Shown: positions 1 to 10,869, counted from the first letter of the stretch. The stretch: DNA of 26,409 nt from Fen-549 sp964636655 (GCA_964636655.1 CAZWTK010000027.1:1-26409); one strand, 5' to 3'. Notes: generated by a model from the sequence alone, not told the origin. Numbers and translations: made by a program.

Positions 1-50
1 CGGCCCGCGTGCAGTTCCGCCACGACTCCGTGTCACGCCCTTGCGCCCTC

Positions 51-110
51 TCTCGATACTCCGCACCTCCCCGTTGGCGGGTGGGGGTGGCTAATGACGC
101 CCGGGATAAC
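51..110 (+). repeat. G-rich hairpin element, copy A
   Basis: This is the most diverged of four related elements in the window (others at 1292-1366, 5031-5097 and 18901-18960). It has the shared order: a TCTC pyrimidine start, a C-rich arm (64-72), a G-rich arm (81-90), then a tail of the type AA..ACGCCCG (92-103). TCCCC at 68-72 can pair with GGGGG at 83-87 around a 10-nt loop. It lies about 60 nt upstream of the acetyltransferase start, with the G-rich strand equal to the coding strand. Its function is unknown; see the findings. Confidence 0.45.
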
Positions 111-156
111 AACCTCCGCTGCTGCAAGCGATTCTTCATCCAGGCCGGGTTCCTGC

Positions 157-162
157 TTCAAT
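157..162 (+). promoter_or_regulatory. Candidate -10 box of a leaderless promoter (GNAT gene)
   Basis: TTCAAT ends 7 nt before the GTG at 170, and no ribosome-binding site is visible between them. The same -10-to-start distance recurs at other genes in this window, which is the main reason to prefer GTG 170 over GTG 164. No good -35 box is visible. Confidence 0.3.
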
Positions 163-169
163 CGTGCCC

Positions 170-655
170 GTGGCCCAGGTCGAGATCGCACGTGAGCCCT
201 ACGGCAGTCCGTTGTCGCGGCCGCTGACCGACGCTCAGGCCGAGGAGCTGCGCGAGCGCTACGGCGGCTGGGACGGCGCCGGGGCCGAGCCGGAGCCCGA
301 GCTTTTCGACGATCCTGACGGTTACTTCCTCGTAGCTCGGCTCGACGGAAAGCCGGTCGGCTGCGCCGGAATCTGCCGCTGCGAGGGTGAGAAGACGGCC
401 GAGCTGAGGCGCATGTACGTCGCCCCGGAGGCGCGCCGGCACGGTATCGCCCGTGCTCTGATGAACGAGCTCGAAGAGAGAGCACGCCGGCTCGGCTACG
501 GAACGCTGCGCCTGGAGACCGGTCCCGAACAACCCGAGGCGATTCGCCTCTACGAAGCGAACGGGTTCGCGGTCATTCCCAACTTCGGGCCCTATGCGGC
601 ACAGCGGCGAAGCATCTGTATGGAGAAGATCCTCCTACAGCAGAGCTTCCAGTAA
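170..655 (+). CDS. GNAT-family N-acetyltransferase
   Basis: The product is a single-domain GNAT acyltransferase of about 161 residues that would transfer an acyl group from acetyl-CoA to an unidentified small substrate in the cytoplasm. The central acetyl-CoA-binding motif A is clear: a strand ending in R-R-M-Y-V, then APEARRHGIARAL, which gives the R-x-x-G-x-A pyrophosphate loop and the following helix. The later YEANGF and FGPY segments fit GNAT motif B and the C-terminal strand. GTG 164 and GTG 170 are in the same frame; 170 is chosen because a TTCAAT -10 box lies 7 nt before it. The 3' end overlaps the convergent nucleosidase gene by 21 bp. The substrate cannot be deduced from neighbours. 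Confidence 0.88.
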   Translation: MAQVEIAREPYGSPLSRPLTDAQAEELRERYGGWDGAGAEPEPELFDDPDGYFLVARLDGKPVGCAGICRCEGEKTAELRRMYVAPEARRHGIARALMNELEERARRLGYGTLRLETGPEQPEAIRLYEANGFAVIPNFGPYAAQRRSICMEKILLQQSFQ

Positions 656-1177
656 GCGCCGGGTCGCGCCGGAGAGCACGAAGAGACCGTCGTCTACGCG
701 CCAGTTGGCGCGGCTCGGCTCCTCGACCTCGTTGGAGATCACGCGTAGTTCGAGCGCCGGGATGGCCGCCAGCTGCGCCGCGCGTAAAACAGAGAAGCCC
801 TCCATCGCCTCGACCTCGACCTCGCGCGATCCGCCGACGCTGGCGCTCGTCCCGACCGGGAGGAAGCGCGCGTCGGGGAGAGCGCTGCGCGCAGCTTCCA
901 GTAAGGAGGGGTCGGCCGCGAGCCGGGTGTTCGAGAAGCGCGGAAAGAGGTCGCAGTAGATCGCCTCGGTGCCGACGACGACGTCCAGCACGTCGATGCC
1001 CGAGCCACGCCTGGCGCCCGCCAGCCCGACGTTGATAACCGCCCGCGGCCTCTCCTTGATGATCTCCTTGGCGGTGGCGATCGCTGCTTCGACCGGCCCG
1101 ACTCCGCAGGCGAGTAGGCGAGCTTGCTCGCGCGCGCCTGCGAGCTCCTGACCGATTGCGCCGACAACCAGAATCAT
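635..1177 (-). CDS. Phosphorylase-superfamily nucleosidase (futalosine hydrolase / MTAN-like)
   Basis: This is a compact protein of 180 residues of the purine-nucleoside phosphorylase/MTAN superfamily, which splits the N-glycosidic bond of nucleosides. Visible landmarks are the N-terminal strand ILVVGAIGQEL, the GVGPVEAA turn, VINVGLAGA, the ribose-binding V-E-A-M-E-G-F motif and a C-terminal ISN-x-V-x8-W segment. The last is most like futalosine hydrolase (MqnB) of the menaquinone futalosine pathway. It is about 40 residues shorter than usual, mostly from loss of sequence after the first strand. ATG 1177 is chosen because family homology starts there and TAGCTT lies 7 nt upstream. A longer reading to 1369 would run through the G-rich element. 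MTA/SAH nucleosidase is the alternative; no other menaquinone gene is nearby. Confidence 0.75.
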   Translation of the reverse strand: MILVVGAIGQELAGAREQARLLACGVGPVEAAIATAKEIIKERPRAVINVGLAGARRGSGIDVLDVVVGTEAIYCDLFPRFSNTRLAADPSLLEAARSALPDARFLPVGTSASVGGSREVEVEAMEGFSVLRAAQLAAIPALELRVISNEVEEPSRANWRVDDGLFVLSGATRRLLEALL

Positions 1178-1184
1178 GTAGGGA

Positions 1185-1190
1185 AAGCTA
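1185..1190 (-). promoter_or_regulatory. Candidate -10 box of a leaderless promoter (nucleosidase gene)
   Basis: On the minus strand TAGCTT ends 7 nt before ATG 1177, with no purine-rich ribosome-binding site between. The spacing matches the other leaderless candidates in the window. Confidence 0.35.
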
Positions 1191-1291
1191 CCCATAGCGG
1201 CAGCGCTTGGAACACAAGGCAGGATTCGCGGATCGATCCCCGGACAGCGGCCGCCTTCCCACCCGGGGGCAACGTCGAATGAACTGTCACT

Positions 1292-1366
1292 CCCCGGGTT
1301 ACGGGCGCCTTTGCCCACCTCTCGACGCCCCACCCACCTACGGGACGGGACACGGTCTCGAGAAAA
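1292..1366 (-). repeat. G-rich hairpin element, copy B
   Basis: On the minus strand this reads a TTTTCTCGAGACCGTG start, CGTCCC, a G-rich loop, GGGGCG, then GGTGGGCAAAGGCGCCCG. CGTCCC and GGGGCG (plus-strand 1342-1347 and 1326-1331) pair as a 6-bp stem with one G-U around a 10-nt loop. It shares AAGGCGCCCG with copy C and the stem/loop layout with copy D. A CGTAATCGAG segment just before it resembles CATAATCGAG before copy D. A partial second tail, GGGTGGGAAGGCGGCCG, lies about 30 nt further toward the gene (near 1245-1262). Confidence 0.6.
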
Positions 1367-1443
1367 CACGCTCGATTACGTGCCGAACTCACGCCGAGTC
1401 AGAGTTCGCGCACGACGAGGCGTCGGCCCTGAGGGACTGCGCG

Positions 1444-1950
1444 CTAGGCCACGCGCAGGTGCATGCCGAGATCGCCGGCAGCGCCTTTCGGCTCGCGGCT
1501 CTCTTTCGACTCGTCAGCCGACTGCGACGGCTTGAGGATCTCCTTCAACCCGGGGCCGGTATCGGTGGTAGCGATCGAGTTTTCCGCCTCCCGTGGGGTC
1601 TCCCCGGCTTCCCCTGTCGCTTGCTCGCTCGGCTCGGTGTCGGCTTCCATATCGATCAAGACGAGAGACCGAGCGGAATCGCCGCGTCGAGCAACTGAGC
1701 CCGTCCACATAGGCCGCTCGGCCTTCTCTGTCTCTTCTGGATCCACCCAACCGGGATCGTCGCCGCGCGTGCCCTCGCGCCGGGCAACCGAACCCAGCCA
1801 TTTCGGCCGTGCACCCTCCCCATCAACCTCGTTCTCTGTCCATCCCGCACCGTGCTCCTGGGCGAGACCACGCCGGGCCATCGAGCCGAGCCAGCGCGGA
1901 GACTCAGGATTCGGGTCGAGCGGAAAATCTGTGTCTGGTGCCGTAGCCAT
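1444..1950 (-). CDS. Unknown protein with three 31-residue W-x-G-S-x-A-R-R repeats
   Basis: This 168-residue soluble, acidic, low-complexity protein matches no family I recognise. It contains three tandem units of exactly 31 residues, with the core P-x-W-[LT]-G-S-[MV]-A-R-R at W20, W51 and W82. A second conserved G-W follows 17 residues after the first two cores (W37, W68). The DNA of the three cores differs mainly at third codon positions (for example GGC/GGT/GGC, GCC/GCC/GCT, CGG/CGG/CGA) while the residues stay the same, which supports this strand as the coding one. The C-terminal 85 residues are Glu/Ser/Thr-rich and probably disordered. A weak GGGG ribosome-binding site precedes ATG 1950. 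No signal peptide or membrane helix is seen. Confidence 0.6.
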   Translation of the reverse strand: MATAPDTDFPLDPNPESPRWLGSMARRGLAQEHGAGWTENEVDGEGARPKWLGSVARREGTRGDDPGWVDPEETEKAERPMWTGSVARRGDSARSLVLIDMEADTEPSEQATGEAGETPREAENSIATTDTGPGLKEILKPSQSADESKESREPKGAAGDLGMHLRVA

Positions 1951-2097
1951 GCCCCGTTGATCGGCTTGGACTTCGTGACTTTTCGCGAACTATCCAGAAA
2001 CACCACAAAACGGTGATGCCGGCGTCCCGGTTACGCGTACTGCGGCGAGCTTGGGCAAACGGTCTTGACGACCTTCGCGAGTCCCCGACCGCGCCAC

Positions 2098-2103
2098 TAG
2101 ACT
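2098..2103 (+). promoter_or_regulatory. Candidate -10 box of a leaderless promoter (cupin gene)
   Basis: TAGACT ends 7 nt before GTG 2111, with no ribosome-binding site between. A TTGACG lies at 2065-2070 but is 27 nt away, too far to serve as its -35 box. Confidence 0.4.
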
Positions 2104-2110
2104 CCGACTC

Positions 2111-2488
2111 GTGGGCTACACGATCTTCCGCTACGACGAGCTCGAGTTCCGCCCGCCCTCGCGCGGCAATCAGAGTCGCGGCCTCGCTCCTCTTTCCGAG
2201 GCGCTCCAGAACATGCGCGCCAACATCTGGCGCCTGCCCCCGGGGTTACGCGGCGCCCGCCACCTCGAGCACGTCCAGGACGAGCTGTTCGTCGTCTTGG
2301 ACGGCACCGCGACGCTGATGCTCGGCGATCCGGCCGAGCGAGTCGAGCTGCCACAAGGTTCCGTCGCTGCGGTCGAGAGCGAGACCGCCCTCCAGCTCCG
2401 CAACGAGAGCGACGAGGAGATCACCGTGCTGATCGTCGGCGCCCCGCCCGTCCAGGGCAAGGCCGAGTACCTGCCCGACGTGGAGTAG
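2111..2488 (+). CDS. Small single-domain cupin protein
   Basis: The 125-residue product fits the cupin_2 beta-barrel. Motif 1 is seen as GARHLEH..DELFVVLDG (residues about 48-65), with two His and an acidic residue as likely metal ligands. Motif 2 is seen as ELPQGS followed by AVESET, where the usual motif-2 His is not in place, so metal binding may be weakened. Such small cupins serve as sugar isomerases, dioxygenases or ligand-binding proteins; the sequence does not say which. The GTG start has a -10 box 7 nt upstream, so the transcript is probably leaderless. It converges on clpB, leaving a 30-bp gap. Confidence 0.82.
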   Translation: MGYTIFRYDELEFRPPSRGNQSRGLAPLSEALQNMRANIWRLPPGLRGARHLEHVQDELFVVLDGTATLMLGDPAERVELPQGSVAAVESETALQLRNESDEEITVLIVGAPPVQGKAEYLPDVE

Positions 2489-2518
2489 TCGTCTCTTGAC
2501 TGACAGCCTGCCGGCGGG

Positions 2519-4993
<2,475 letters not shown>

Positions 4994-5030
4994 GCGCTCA
5001 CCTCGAACCTGAGACTTGTACGCCGATTCG

Positions 5031-5097
5031 GAATTCGGGCGCCTTACCCACCCACCACCCCCCACCCTCCCACAGGGCGGGGAACGGTAGAGAAGAA
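5031..5097 (-). repeat. G-rich hairpin element, copy C (upstream of clpB)
   Basis: On the minus strand this has a TTCTCTACCGTT start, CCCCGCCC, a 7-nt loop and GGGTGGGG, then a further G-rich run ending GGGTGGGTAAGGCGCCCG. The two arms (plus-strand 5075-5082 and 5060-5067) form an 8-bp stem with one G-U pair. The G-tracts with 1-4 nt loops also satisfy a simple G-quadruplex pattern. It ends 37 nt before the clpB start codon. Confidence 0.6.
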
Positions 5098-5204
5098 AGA
5101 TCCCGCGAAAGGTTCCGGCTTCGCGACGAATTGCGCGCTTCCCAGAATCGAGTGCACCGAGACGGTGAGGCGTTTCTCTTTGCGAAGAGCGCCATCCGCT
5201 TCTC

Positions 5205-5594
5205 CTACCCGCTCTGCCGCTTTCGGCGCGGACGCGGCAGCGGCGGCTCGGGCTCCCGGTAGATGACGAGCTCGCGCCGGTAGGTGCGGTGCACCTGCTC
5301 GATCGCCTCGCGCATCTCGCGCTCCATCCGATCGAGCCGAGCGTGCATCCGGCGCATCTCGTCTTCCAGCGCCATCACCCGCTCGACCCCGGCCAGGTTC
5401 AGGCCCATCTCGGTCGTCAGGCGCTGAATCTCGCGCAGTCGCTCGAGATCGGCCTCGGAGTACAGGCGCGTGTTTCCGCCCGTGCGCCGCGGTCGCACCA
5501 ACCCCTTGGCCTCGTAGATGCGCAGCGTCTGAGGATGCATGCCGACCAGCTCGGCGGCGATCGAGATCATGTAGCGGGGACGCTCGTCAGTCAT
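5205..5594 (-). CDS. hspR: Heat-shock repressor HspR (MerR family)
   Basis: HspR represses dnaK-type operons in actinobacteria and uses DnaK as co-repressor. The 129-residue product opens with a MerR winged helix-turn-helix: YMISIAAELVGMHPQTLRIYE (residues 8-28) and the wing GLVRPRRTGGNTRLYSEADLERL. A coiled-coil dimerisation helix follows (about 72-105), then a basic, proline-rich tail. ATG 5594 is chosen because AGAGAGG lies about 8 nt upstream; GTG 5603 is the longer alternative. Its start overlaps the stop of the small membrane gene by 8 bp, so the two are probably translationally coupled. It closes the dnaK operon in the usual actinobacterial position. Confidence 0.93.
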   Translation of the reverse strand: MTDERPRYMISIAAELVGMHPQTLRIYEAKGLVRPRRTGGNTRLYSEADLERLREIQRLTTEMGLNLAGVERVMALEDEMRRMHARLDRMEREMREAIEQVHRTYRRELVIYREPEPPLPRPRRKRQSG

Positions 5595-5886
5595 CAGCAA
5601 CACCTCTCTTCCCGCTAGTCACACGCCCGCGCGTATTTAGCCAGCGACCCAGAACCGCGCTCGAGATCACGAACATGACCAACCCGGTCGTGAAACTGAC
5701 GGTCAACAAGACAAGCGCCGCGACCAGATCGAGCCCAGTCACGACCGCGAGCATCAGGGGCGAGATGGACCGGCTAACACGAGGCGTCGGCACAACCTCC
5801 GTGCTCTTGGTCTCGCCCGGTTCGCCGAGCAGACTCTCGCGCGTCGCCTTCCTGAACAGCCGCTCGTTGGTCGATCGATCGCTCAT
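5587..5886 (-). CDS. Small two-helix membrane protein inside the dnaK operon
   Basis: A 99-residue protein with a charged N-terminal tail (residues 1-42) and two adjacent hydrophobic helices (about 44-64 and 66-82) separated by FTTG, then a basic C-terminal tail. It has no family signature I recognise. It overlaps the dnaJ stop by ATGA and the hspR start by 8 bp, so it is almost certainly co-translated with both and co-regulated with the chaperones. In most actinobacteria dnaJ is followed directly by hspR, so this insertion is unusual. A membrane-linked role in the heat response is only a guess from position. Confidence 0.75.
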   Translation of the reverse strand: MSDRSTNERLFRKATRESLLGEPGETKSTEVVPTPRVSRSISPLMLAVVTGLDLVAALVLLTVSFTTGLVMFVISSAVLGRWLNTRGRVTSGKRGVADD

Positions 5887-6965
5887 CGCACCAGCCTTTC
5901 GCGCGGATTCTCTCTCGAAACCGACTTCAGCTGCTCGAGCGCTTCCTTCTCGGCCTTGGAGAGCTTCTTGGGCACGGTCACGCGCACACGCGCGAGCAGG
6001 TCGCCGCGACCCGAGCCCTTCAGCTTGGGGGCACCGTGGCCGCGCACGCGCAACAGCTTGCCCGACTCCGAGCCGGACGGGATCTTGAGCGAGATCGTGC
6101 CGTCGGGAGTCGGCACCTCGACCGTCGCGCCGAGCGCGGCCTCCGGGTAGGTGACCGGCACCTCTACGACCAGGTCGGCTCCGCGGCGCTCGTATAGCGG
6201 CGAGGCTGCGACGCGTGTGGCCACGAAGAGGTCGCCGGGCGGTCCGCCGTTCAACCCCGGCTCGCCCTTGCCCTTGAGTCGGATGCGGGTGCCGTCCTTG
6301 ACCCCGGCCGGAATCTTGACCTTGTATTGCTTGGTCCTCCGCACCTGGCCCGTGCCGCGACAGGTCGGGCAGGGCTTCTCGATGATCATTCCGGCGCCGC
6401 GGCAGCGCCGGCAGGGCTGCGAGATGGCGAACGGGCCCTGGCTCTCGGCGACGACGCCGCGACCGCCGCACTCGGGGCAGGTCTTGGGCGAGGTGCCCGG
6501 CTTCGCCCCCGAGCCGCCACAGGTCGAGCAGGCCGCGTCCACCTCCACCGGGACGCGCGTCTCGGCCCCGCGCAGGGAGTCCTCGAAGGAGAGGTTGAGA
6601 GTTGCCTCGATGTCACCGCCTCTCATCGAGCGCGCGCGTCCTCCGCCCCCCCCGAACAGGCTCGAGAACACGTCGCCAAAGCCGCCGAGGTCGCCGAGAT
6701 CGAACTGCTCGAAGCGAACACCGCCCGGTCCGGCTCCGCCCATCTGCGGCCCGCCCGCGCCGAACGTGTCGTACTGCTTGCGCTTCTCGCTGTCGGAGAG
6801 AACGTCGTAGGCGTTCTGGACATCCTTGAAACGCTCCTCGGCGGCTTTGTCGCCGGGGTTGGCATCGGGGTGGTGGAGCCGCGCCAGCTTGCGGTAGGCC
6901 TTCTTGATCTCCTCGGCGCTCGCGCCACGCGAAACCCCGAGCGTCTCGTAGAGGTCCCTGGCCAT
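5883..6965 (-). CDS. dnaJ: Chaperone DnaJ (type I Hsp40)
   Basis: DnaJ delivers unfolded clients to DnaK and stimulates its ATPase. The 360-residue product is a complete type I protein: J domain with HPD at residues 32-34; Gly/Phe-rich region (about 68-110); a zinc-binding domain with four CxxCxGxG motifs starting at C146, C163, C185 and C199; then the two C-terminal client-binding beta domains. ATG 6965 lies 6 nt after the grpE stop, and the GAGGG inside the grpE end can act as ribosome-binding site. The stop overlaps the next start as ATGA. All key residues are present. Confidence 0.97.
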   Translation of the reverse strand: MARDLYETLGVSRGASAEEIKKAYRKLARLHHPDANPGDKAAEERFKDVQNAYDVLSDSEKRKQYDTFGAGGPQMGGAGPGGVRFEQFDLGDLGGFGDVFSSLFGGGGGRARSMRGGDIEATLNLSFEDSLRGAETRVPVEVDAACSTCGGSGAKPGTSPKTCPECGGRGVVAESQGPFAISQPCRRCRGAGMIIEKPCPTCRGTGQVRRTKQYKVKIPAGVKDGTRIRLKGKGEPGLNGGPPGDLFVATRVAASPLYERRGADLVVEVPVTYPEAALGATVEVPTPDGTISLKIPSGSESGKLLRVRGHGAPKLKGSGRGDLLARVRVTVPKKLSKAEKEALEQLKSVSRENPRERLVR

Positions 6966-6971
6966 CGTCTA

Positions 6972-7550
6972 TCAGCCCTCGGGAGCGCTCGCTGCCGCGA
7001 CGACCACGCGCGCCGGCCGTAGCACCCGGTCGCCGAGCAGATAACCGCGCTGCACGACCTCCAGGATCGTCCCCTCCTCGGCCTCGGACGGAATCGCCGC
7101 CAGCGCCTCGTGCACGTGCGGGTCGAAGGCGACGTCGGTGGGTATCTCCTGCAGTCCCTCCCTGCTCAAGACGTCACTCAGCTGGCGATGAACGAGACGA
7201 ACGCCGTCCTCGAGCTTGGCCTCCTCGTGCAGACCTGCCGCTTCCAGCGCCCGCCCGAGATCGTCCAGCACGGGCAGTATCGCCTCGACGAGCCCTGCGT
7301 GGGCGCGCATTACCAGCGCCTCCCTTTCGCGCGCGACGCGTTTGCGGTAGTTGTCGAAGTCGGCCGCCACCCGCCTGAGGTCGGCCAGGTACTGGTCGCG
7401 CAAAGCCTCGGCTTCGACCAGCGCCCGCTCCGACTCCTCGCGCTCGGGAGCAGGCGCGACAGCCTCGTCTGACGCCTTCGCAGTCGCGGCCGCCTTGTGC
7501 CCGGGCCGGGAGGGCTCGCCCGACTCGTGCGAATGTGCTCTGCCTGGCAT
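6972..7550 (-). CDS. grpE: Nucleotide exchange factor GrpE
   Basis: GrpE releases ADP from DnaK. The 192-residue product has a disordered, charged N-terminus, a long coiled-coil (about 40-95, including LADLRRVAADFDNYRKR, the typical GrpE helix), a four-helix-bundle dimer region, and the C-terminal beta-wing signature FDPHVHEAL followed by VVQRGYLLGDRVLRPARVVV. It begins 6 nt after the dnaK stop and ends 6 nt before dnaJ, placing it squarely within the operon. Confidence 0.96.
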   Translation of the reverse strand: MPGRAHSHESGEPSRPGHKAAATAKASDEAVAPAPEREESERALVEAEALRDQYLADLRRVAADFDNYRKRVAREREALVMRAHAGLVEAILPVLDDLGRALEAAGLHEEAKLEDGVRLVHRQLSDVLSREGLQEIPTDVAFDPHVHEALAAIPSEAEEGTILEVVQRGYLLGDRVLRPARVVVAAASAPEG

Positions 7551-7556
7551 CGCCGG

Positions 7557-9470
<1,914 letters not shown>

Positions 9471-9520
9471 TTTAAGAATCTCCTTCGTACGTTGTTAGCT
9501 GCTAAGAAAATCTAAGTCTC

Positions 9521-9548
9521 AGTGTATCAACCTTCCCTTCATCGGCAA
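9521..9548 (-). promoter_or_regulatory. Candidate dnaK promoter
   Basis: On the minus strand TTGCCG (plus 9543-9548), a 16-nt spacer and TACACT (plus 9521-9526) fit a housekeeping promoter, giving a leader of roughly 40 nt. A small palindrome TTAGCTGCTAA (9495-9505) lies in that leader. I see no full HAIR (CTTGAGT-N7-ACTCAAG) or CIRCE operator, only a weak CTAAGTCTCAG resemblance at 9512-9522. Confidence 0.35.
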
Positions 9549-9630
9549 GGGTCTAACTCCTCGACGACCGCGCCCGACGGCCGCATGGCCCGACACGAAG
9601 GGTGCTGATAGAGATCTCTCGATCTTTCGT

Positions 9631-9654
9631 CGAGGGAATACGCAAGATCCCTCG
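9631..9654. promoter_or_regulatory. Inverted repeat CGAGGGA-N10-TCCCTCG, possible operator
   Basis: The two 7-bp arms (9631-9637 and 9648-9654) are perfect complements. A third CGAGGGAT half-site lies at 9746-9753, touching the -35 box of the REC-GGDEF promoter. The reuse of the half-site suggests a regulator binding site; which protein binds is unknown. Confidence 0.4.
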
Positions 9655-9752
9655 TTCGAGTGATCGCCGTCTCACCCGGATGAGCCACCTGATTCGCGCG
9701 GAAAGCACCCTTTTGGGTGAAAAACGCCGATGTCAACAGCGAGAACGAGGGA

Positions 9753-9781
9753 TTAACGCGGCCCCGGGCCACGCCGATTAT
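9753..9781 (+). promoter_or_regulatory. Candidate leaderless promoter of the REC-GGDEF gene
   Basis: TTAACG (9753-9758), a 17-nt spacer and GATTAT (9776-9781) are followed after 8 nt by GTG 9790 with no ribosome-binding site between. This supports the GTG 9790 start and a leaderless transcript. Confidence 0.45.
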
Positions 9782-9789
9782 CCCGGGCA

Positions 9790-10743
9790 GTGGCAGGCGA
9801 TGGCGGCATCGGTAGCGAGGTGCGGAAACCCCGCATCCTTTTGGGCAGCTCGGACGAGACGTACCTGAAAGACGTTCGCCGAGCGTTGCAGGACGCCGGC
9901 TACCGCGTCGAGGCGGCGCTGGACAGTGAGACCGTGATGGCCTCGCTCGAGCCGCGTCGCTACGACCTCGCCGTTCTCGACACGAGCCTCGGCGAGATCG
10001 ACGGGCTGTCCATCTTCGATCGCCTGCGCACCGAGCCGGACGGTCGCGATCTCTACCTGATCGCGCTGGGCGACAGCGACGACAAGCGGCCGCTCGGAGC
10101 CCCCGTCGGACCCGACGACTGCGTGAACAAGCCGTTCGAGATCGCCGATCTGCTGGCGAGCGTTTATATCGGCGTGCGCATCGTCACGCTCCAGCACGAG
10201 CTCGACTTTGCCAATCACCGCATCTCTACGCTCGCCATGACCGACACGCTGACCGGGCTACCGAACCGCCAGTCGATCTACGACATGCTCGGCACCGAGA
10301 TAGCGCGGCAGGATCGGGAGAGCCCTCCCTCGTGCCTGGCGCTGGTCGACATCGACCACATGCGCGAGATCAACGACGCCTACGGCCGTGCCGGCGGCGA
10401 TCTGGCCGTCCTACGCGTCGCTCGTACGCTGCGCTCGACCGCGCGCGAGGCCGACACGGTCGGCCGGCTCGGCGACGACAAGTTCACCATCGTTCTTTAC
10501 GACTGCGCCCCAGAGGATTCTGTGGTCGCCTGTGACAGACTCTGCGAGTCGATCGAGCACGAGCCGCTGGTCATGCCCGATGGCGAGGTTCGCCTTTCGG
10601 TGTCCTGTGGCGTAGTAGCACTCGACCCGGATTTCTCCGCAGTCGAGACGCTTGACGCCGCGCGCGCCGCCCTACACACCGCCAAGGCGCGCGGCGTCAA
10701 TCATGTCGCTCTCGAAGCGAAGTTCCGCGAAGCTTGGTTCTGA
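9790..10743 (+). CDS. Receiver-GGDEF protein with degenerate REC and GGDEF sites
   Basis: The 317-residue product is a receiver domain (about 13-130) followed by a GGDEF domain (about 145-310). In the receiver the phosphoacceptor position D64 and lysine K114 are kept, but the usual acidic pair at the end of strand 1 is S20-S21, so normal phosphorylation is doubtful. In the GGDEF domain the metal-binding strand LVDIDHMREIND and the fold are kept, but the signature reads G-D-D-K-F (228-232) instead of GGDEF. Lysine in place of the conserved Glu suggests no diguanylate cyclase activity. The I-site motif R-E-A-D (219-222) lies exactly 5 residues before it, so it may still bind c-di-GMP and act as a receptor. 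The start is supported by a promoter 8 nt upstream. Confidence 0.85.
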   Translation: MAGDGGIGSEVRKPRILLGSSDETYLKDVRRALQDAGYRVEAALDSETVMASLEPRRYDLAVLDTSLGEIDGLSIFDRLRTEPDGRDLYLIALGDSDDKRPLGAPVGPDDCVNKPFEIADLLASVYIGVRIVTLQHELDFANHRISTLAMTDTLTGLPNRQSIYDMLGTEIARQDRESPPSCLALVDIDHMREINDAYGRAGGDLAVLRVARTLRSTAREADTVGRLGDDKFTIVLYDCAPEDSVVACDRLCESIEHEPLVMPDGEVRLSVSCGVVALDPDFSAVETLDAARAALHTAKARGVNHVALEAKFREAWF

Positions 10744-10844
10744 GCCGGCTTCGGCCTCCTGTTGAAAGAACTTGCGGACGGGCCCGCACGGCCGCGCACG
10801 AGCGTGCCGCACGGCCCTAGCACCTAAACGCGAGACGCGAAGTA

Positions 10845-10862
10845 TTTACGTCGTCATTACCT
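10845..10862 (+). promoter_or_regulatory. TTTACGT-type direct repeat, candidate response-regulator site
   Basis: TTTACGT (10845-10851) and ATTACCT (10856-10862) are 11 bp apart, start to start, the spacing typical of OmpR/PhoB-family dimer sites. The pair ends 7 nt before the candidate -35 box. The same motif with the same geometry lies at 13888-13905 before the second secreted-protein gene. Confidence 0.5.
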
Positions 10863-10869
10863 TCGCTAT

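Larger units (their letters stand above)
9471..9789. other. Divergent intergenic region between dnaK and the REC-GGDEF gene
   Basis: This 319-bp stretch has no credible coding frame. It contains the dnaK ribosome-binding site and candidate promoter, an inverted repeat with a 10-nt spacer at 9631-9654, a hairpin CACCC-TTTT-GGGTG at 9706-9719 with A-rich sequence after it on the plus strand, and a plus-strand promoter at 9753-9781 leading directly to GTG 9790. Confidence 0.6.

Noticed and set aside
1463..1960. Open frame on the plus strand over the W-x-G-S-x-A-R-R gene, also showing repeats
   Set aside because: Its repeats are only the shadow of the minus-strand units. Silent-site variation fits the minus strand, and the plus frame has no ribosome-binding site or family match.
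4994..5065. N-terminal extension of ClpB to a start at 5065
   Set aside because: It would translate the G-rich element. The ATG at 4993 has a good ribosome-binding site and matches the conserved MDFNKLT start of ClpB.
9471..9560. HAIR or CIRCE operator upstream of dnaK
   Set aside because: Only partial likenesses (CTAAGTCTCAG, TTAGCTGCTAA). Neither CTTGAGT-N7-ACTCAAG nor TTAGCACTC-N9-GAGTGCTAA is present, although HspR control is expected from the family.
9600..9790. c-di-GMP riboswitch before the REC-GGDEF gene
   Set aside because: No GEMM-type conserved core is seen, and a promoter lies directly at the start codon, leaving no leader.
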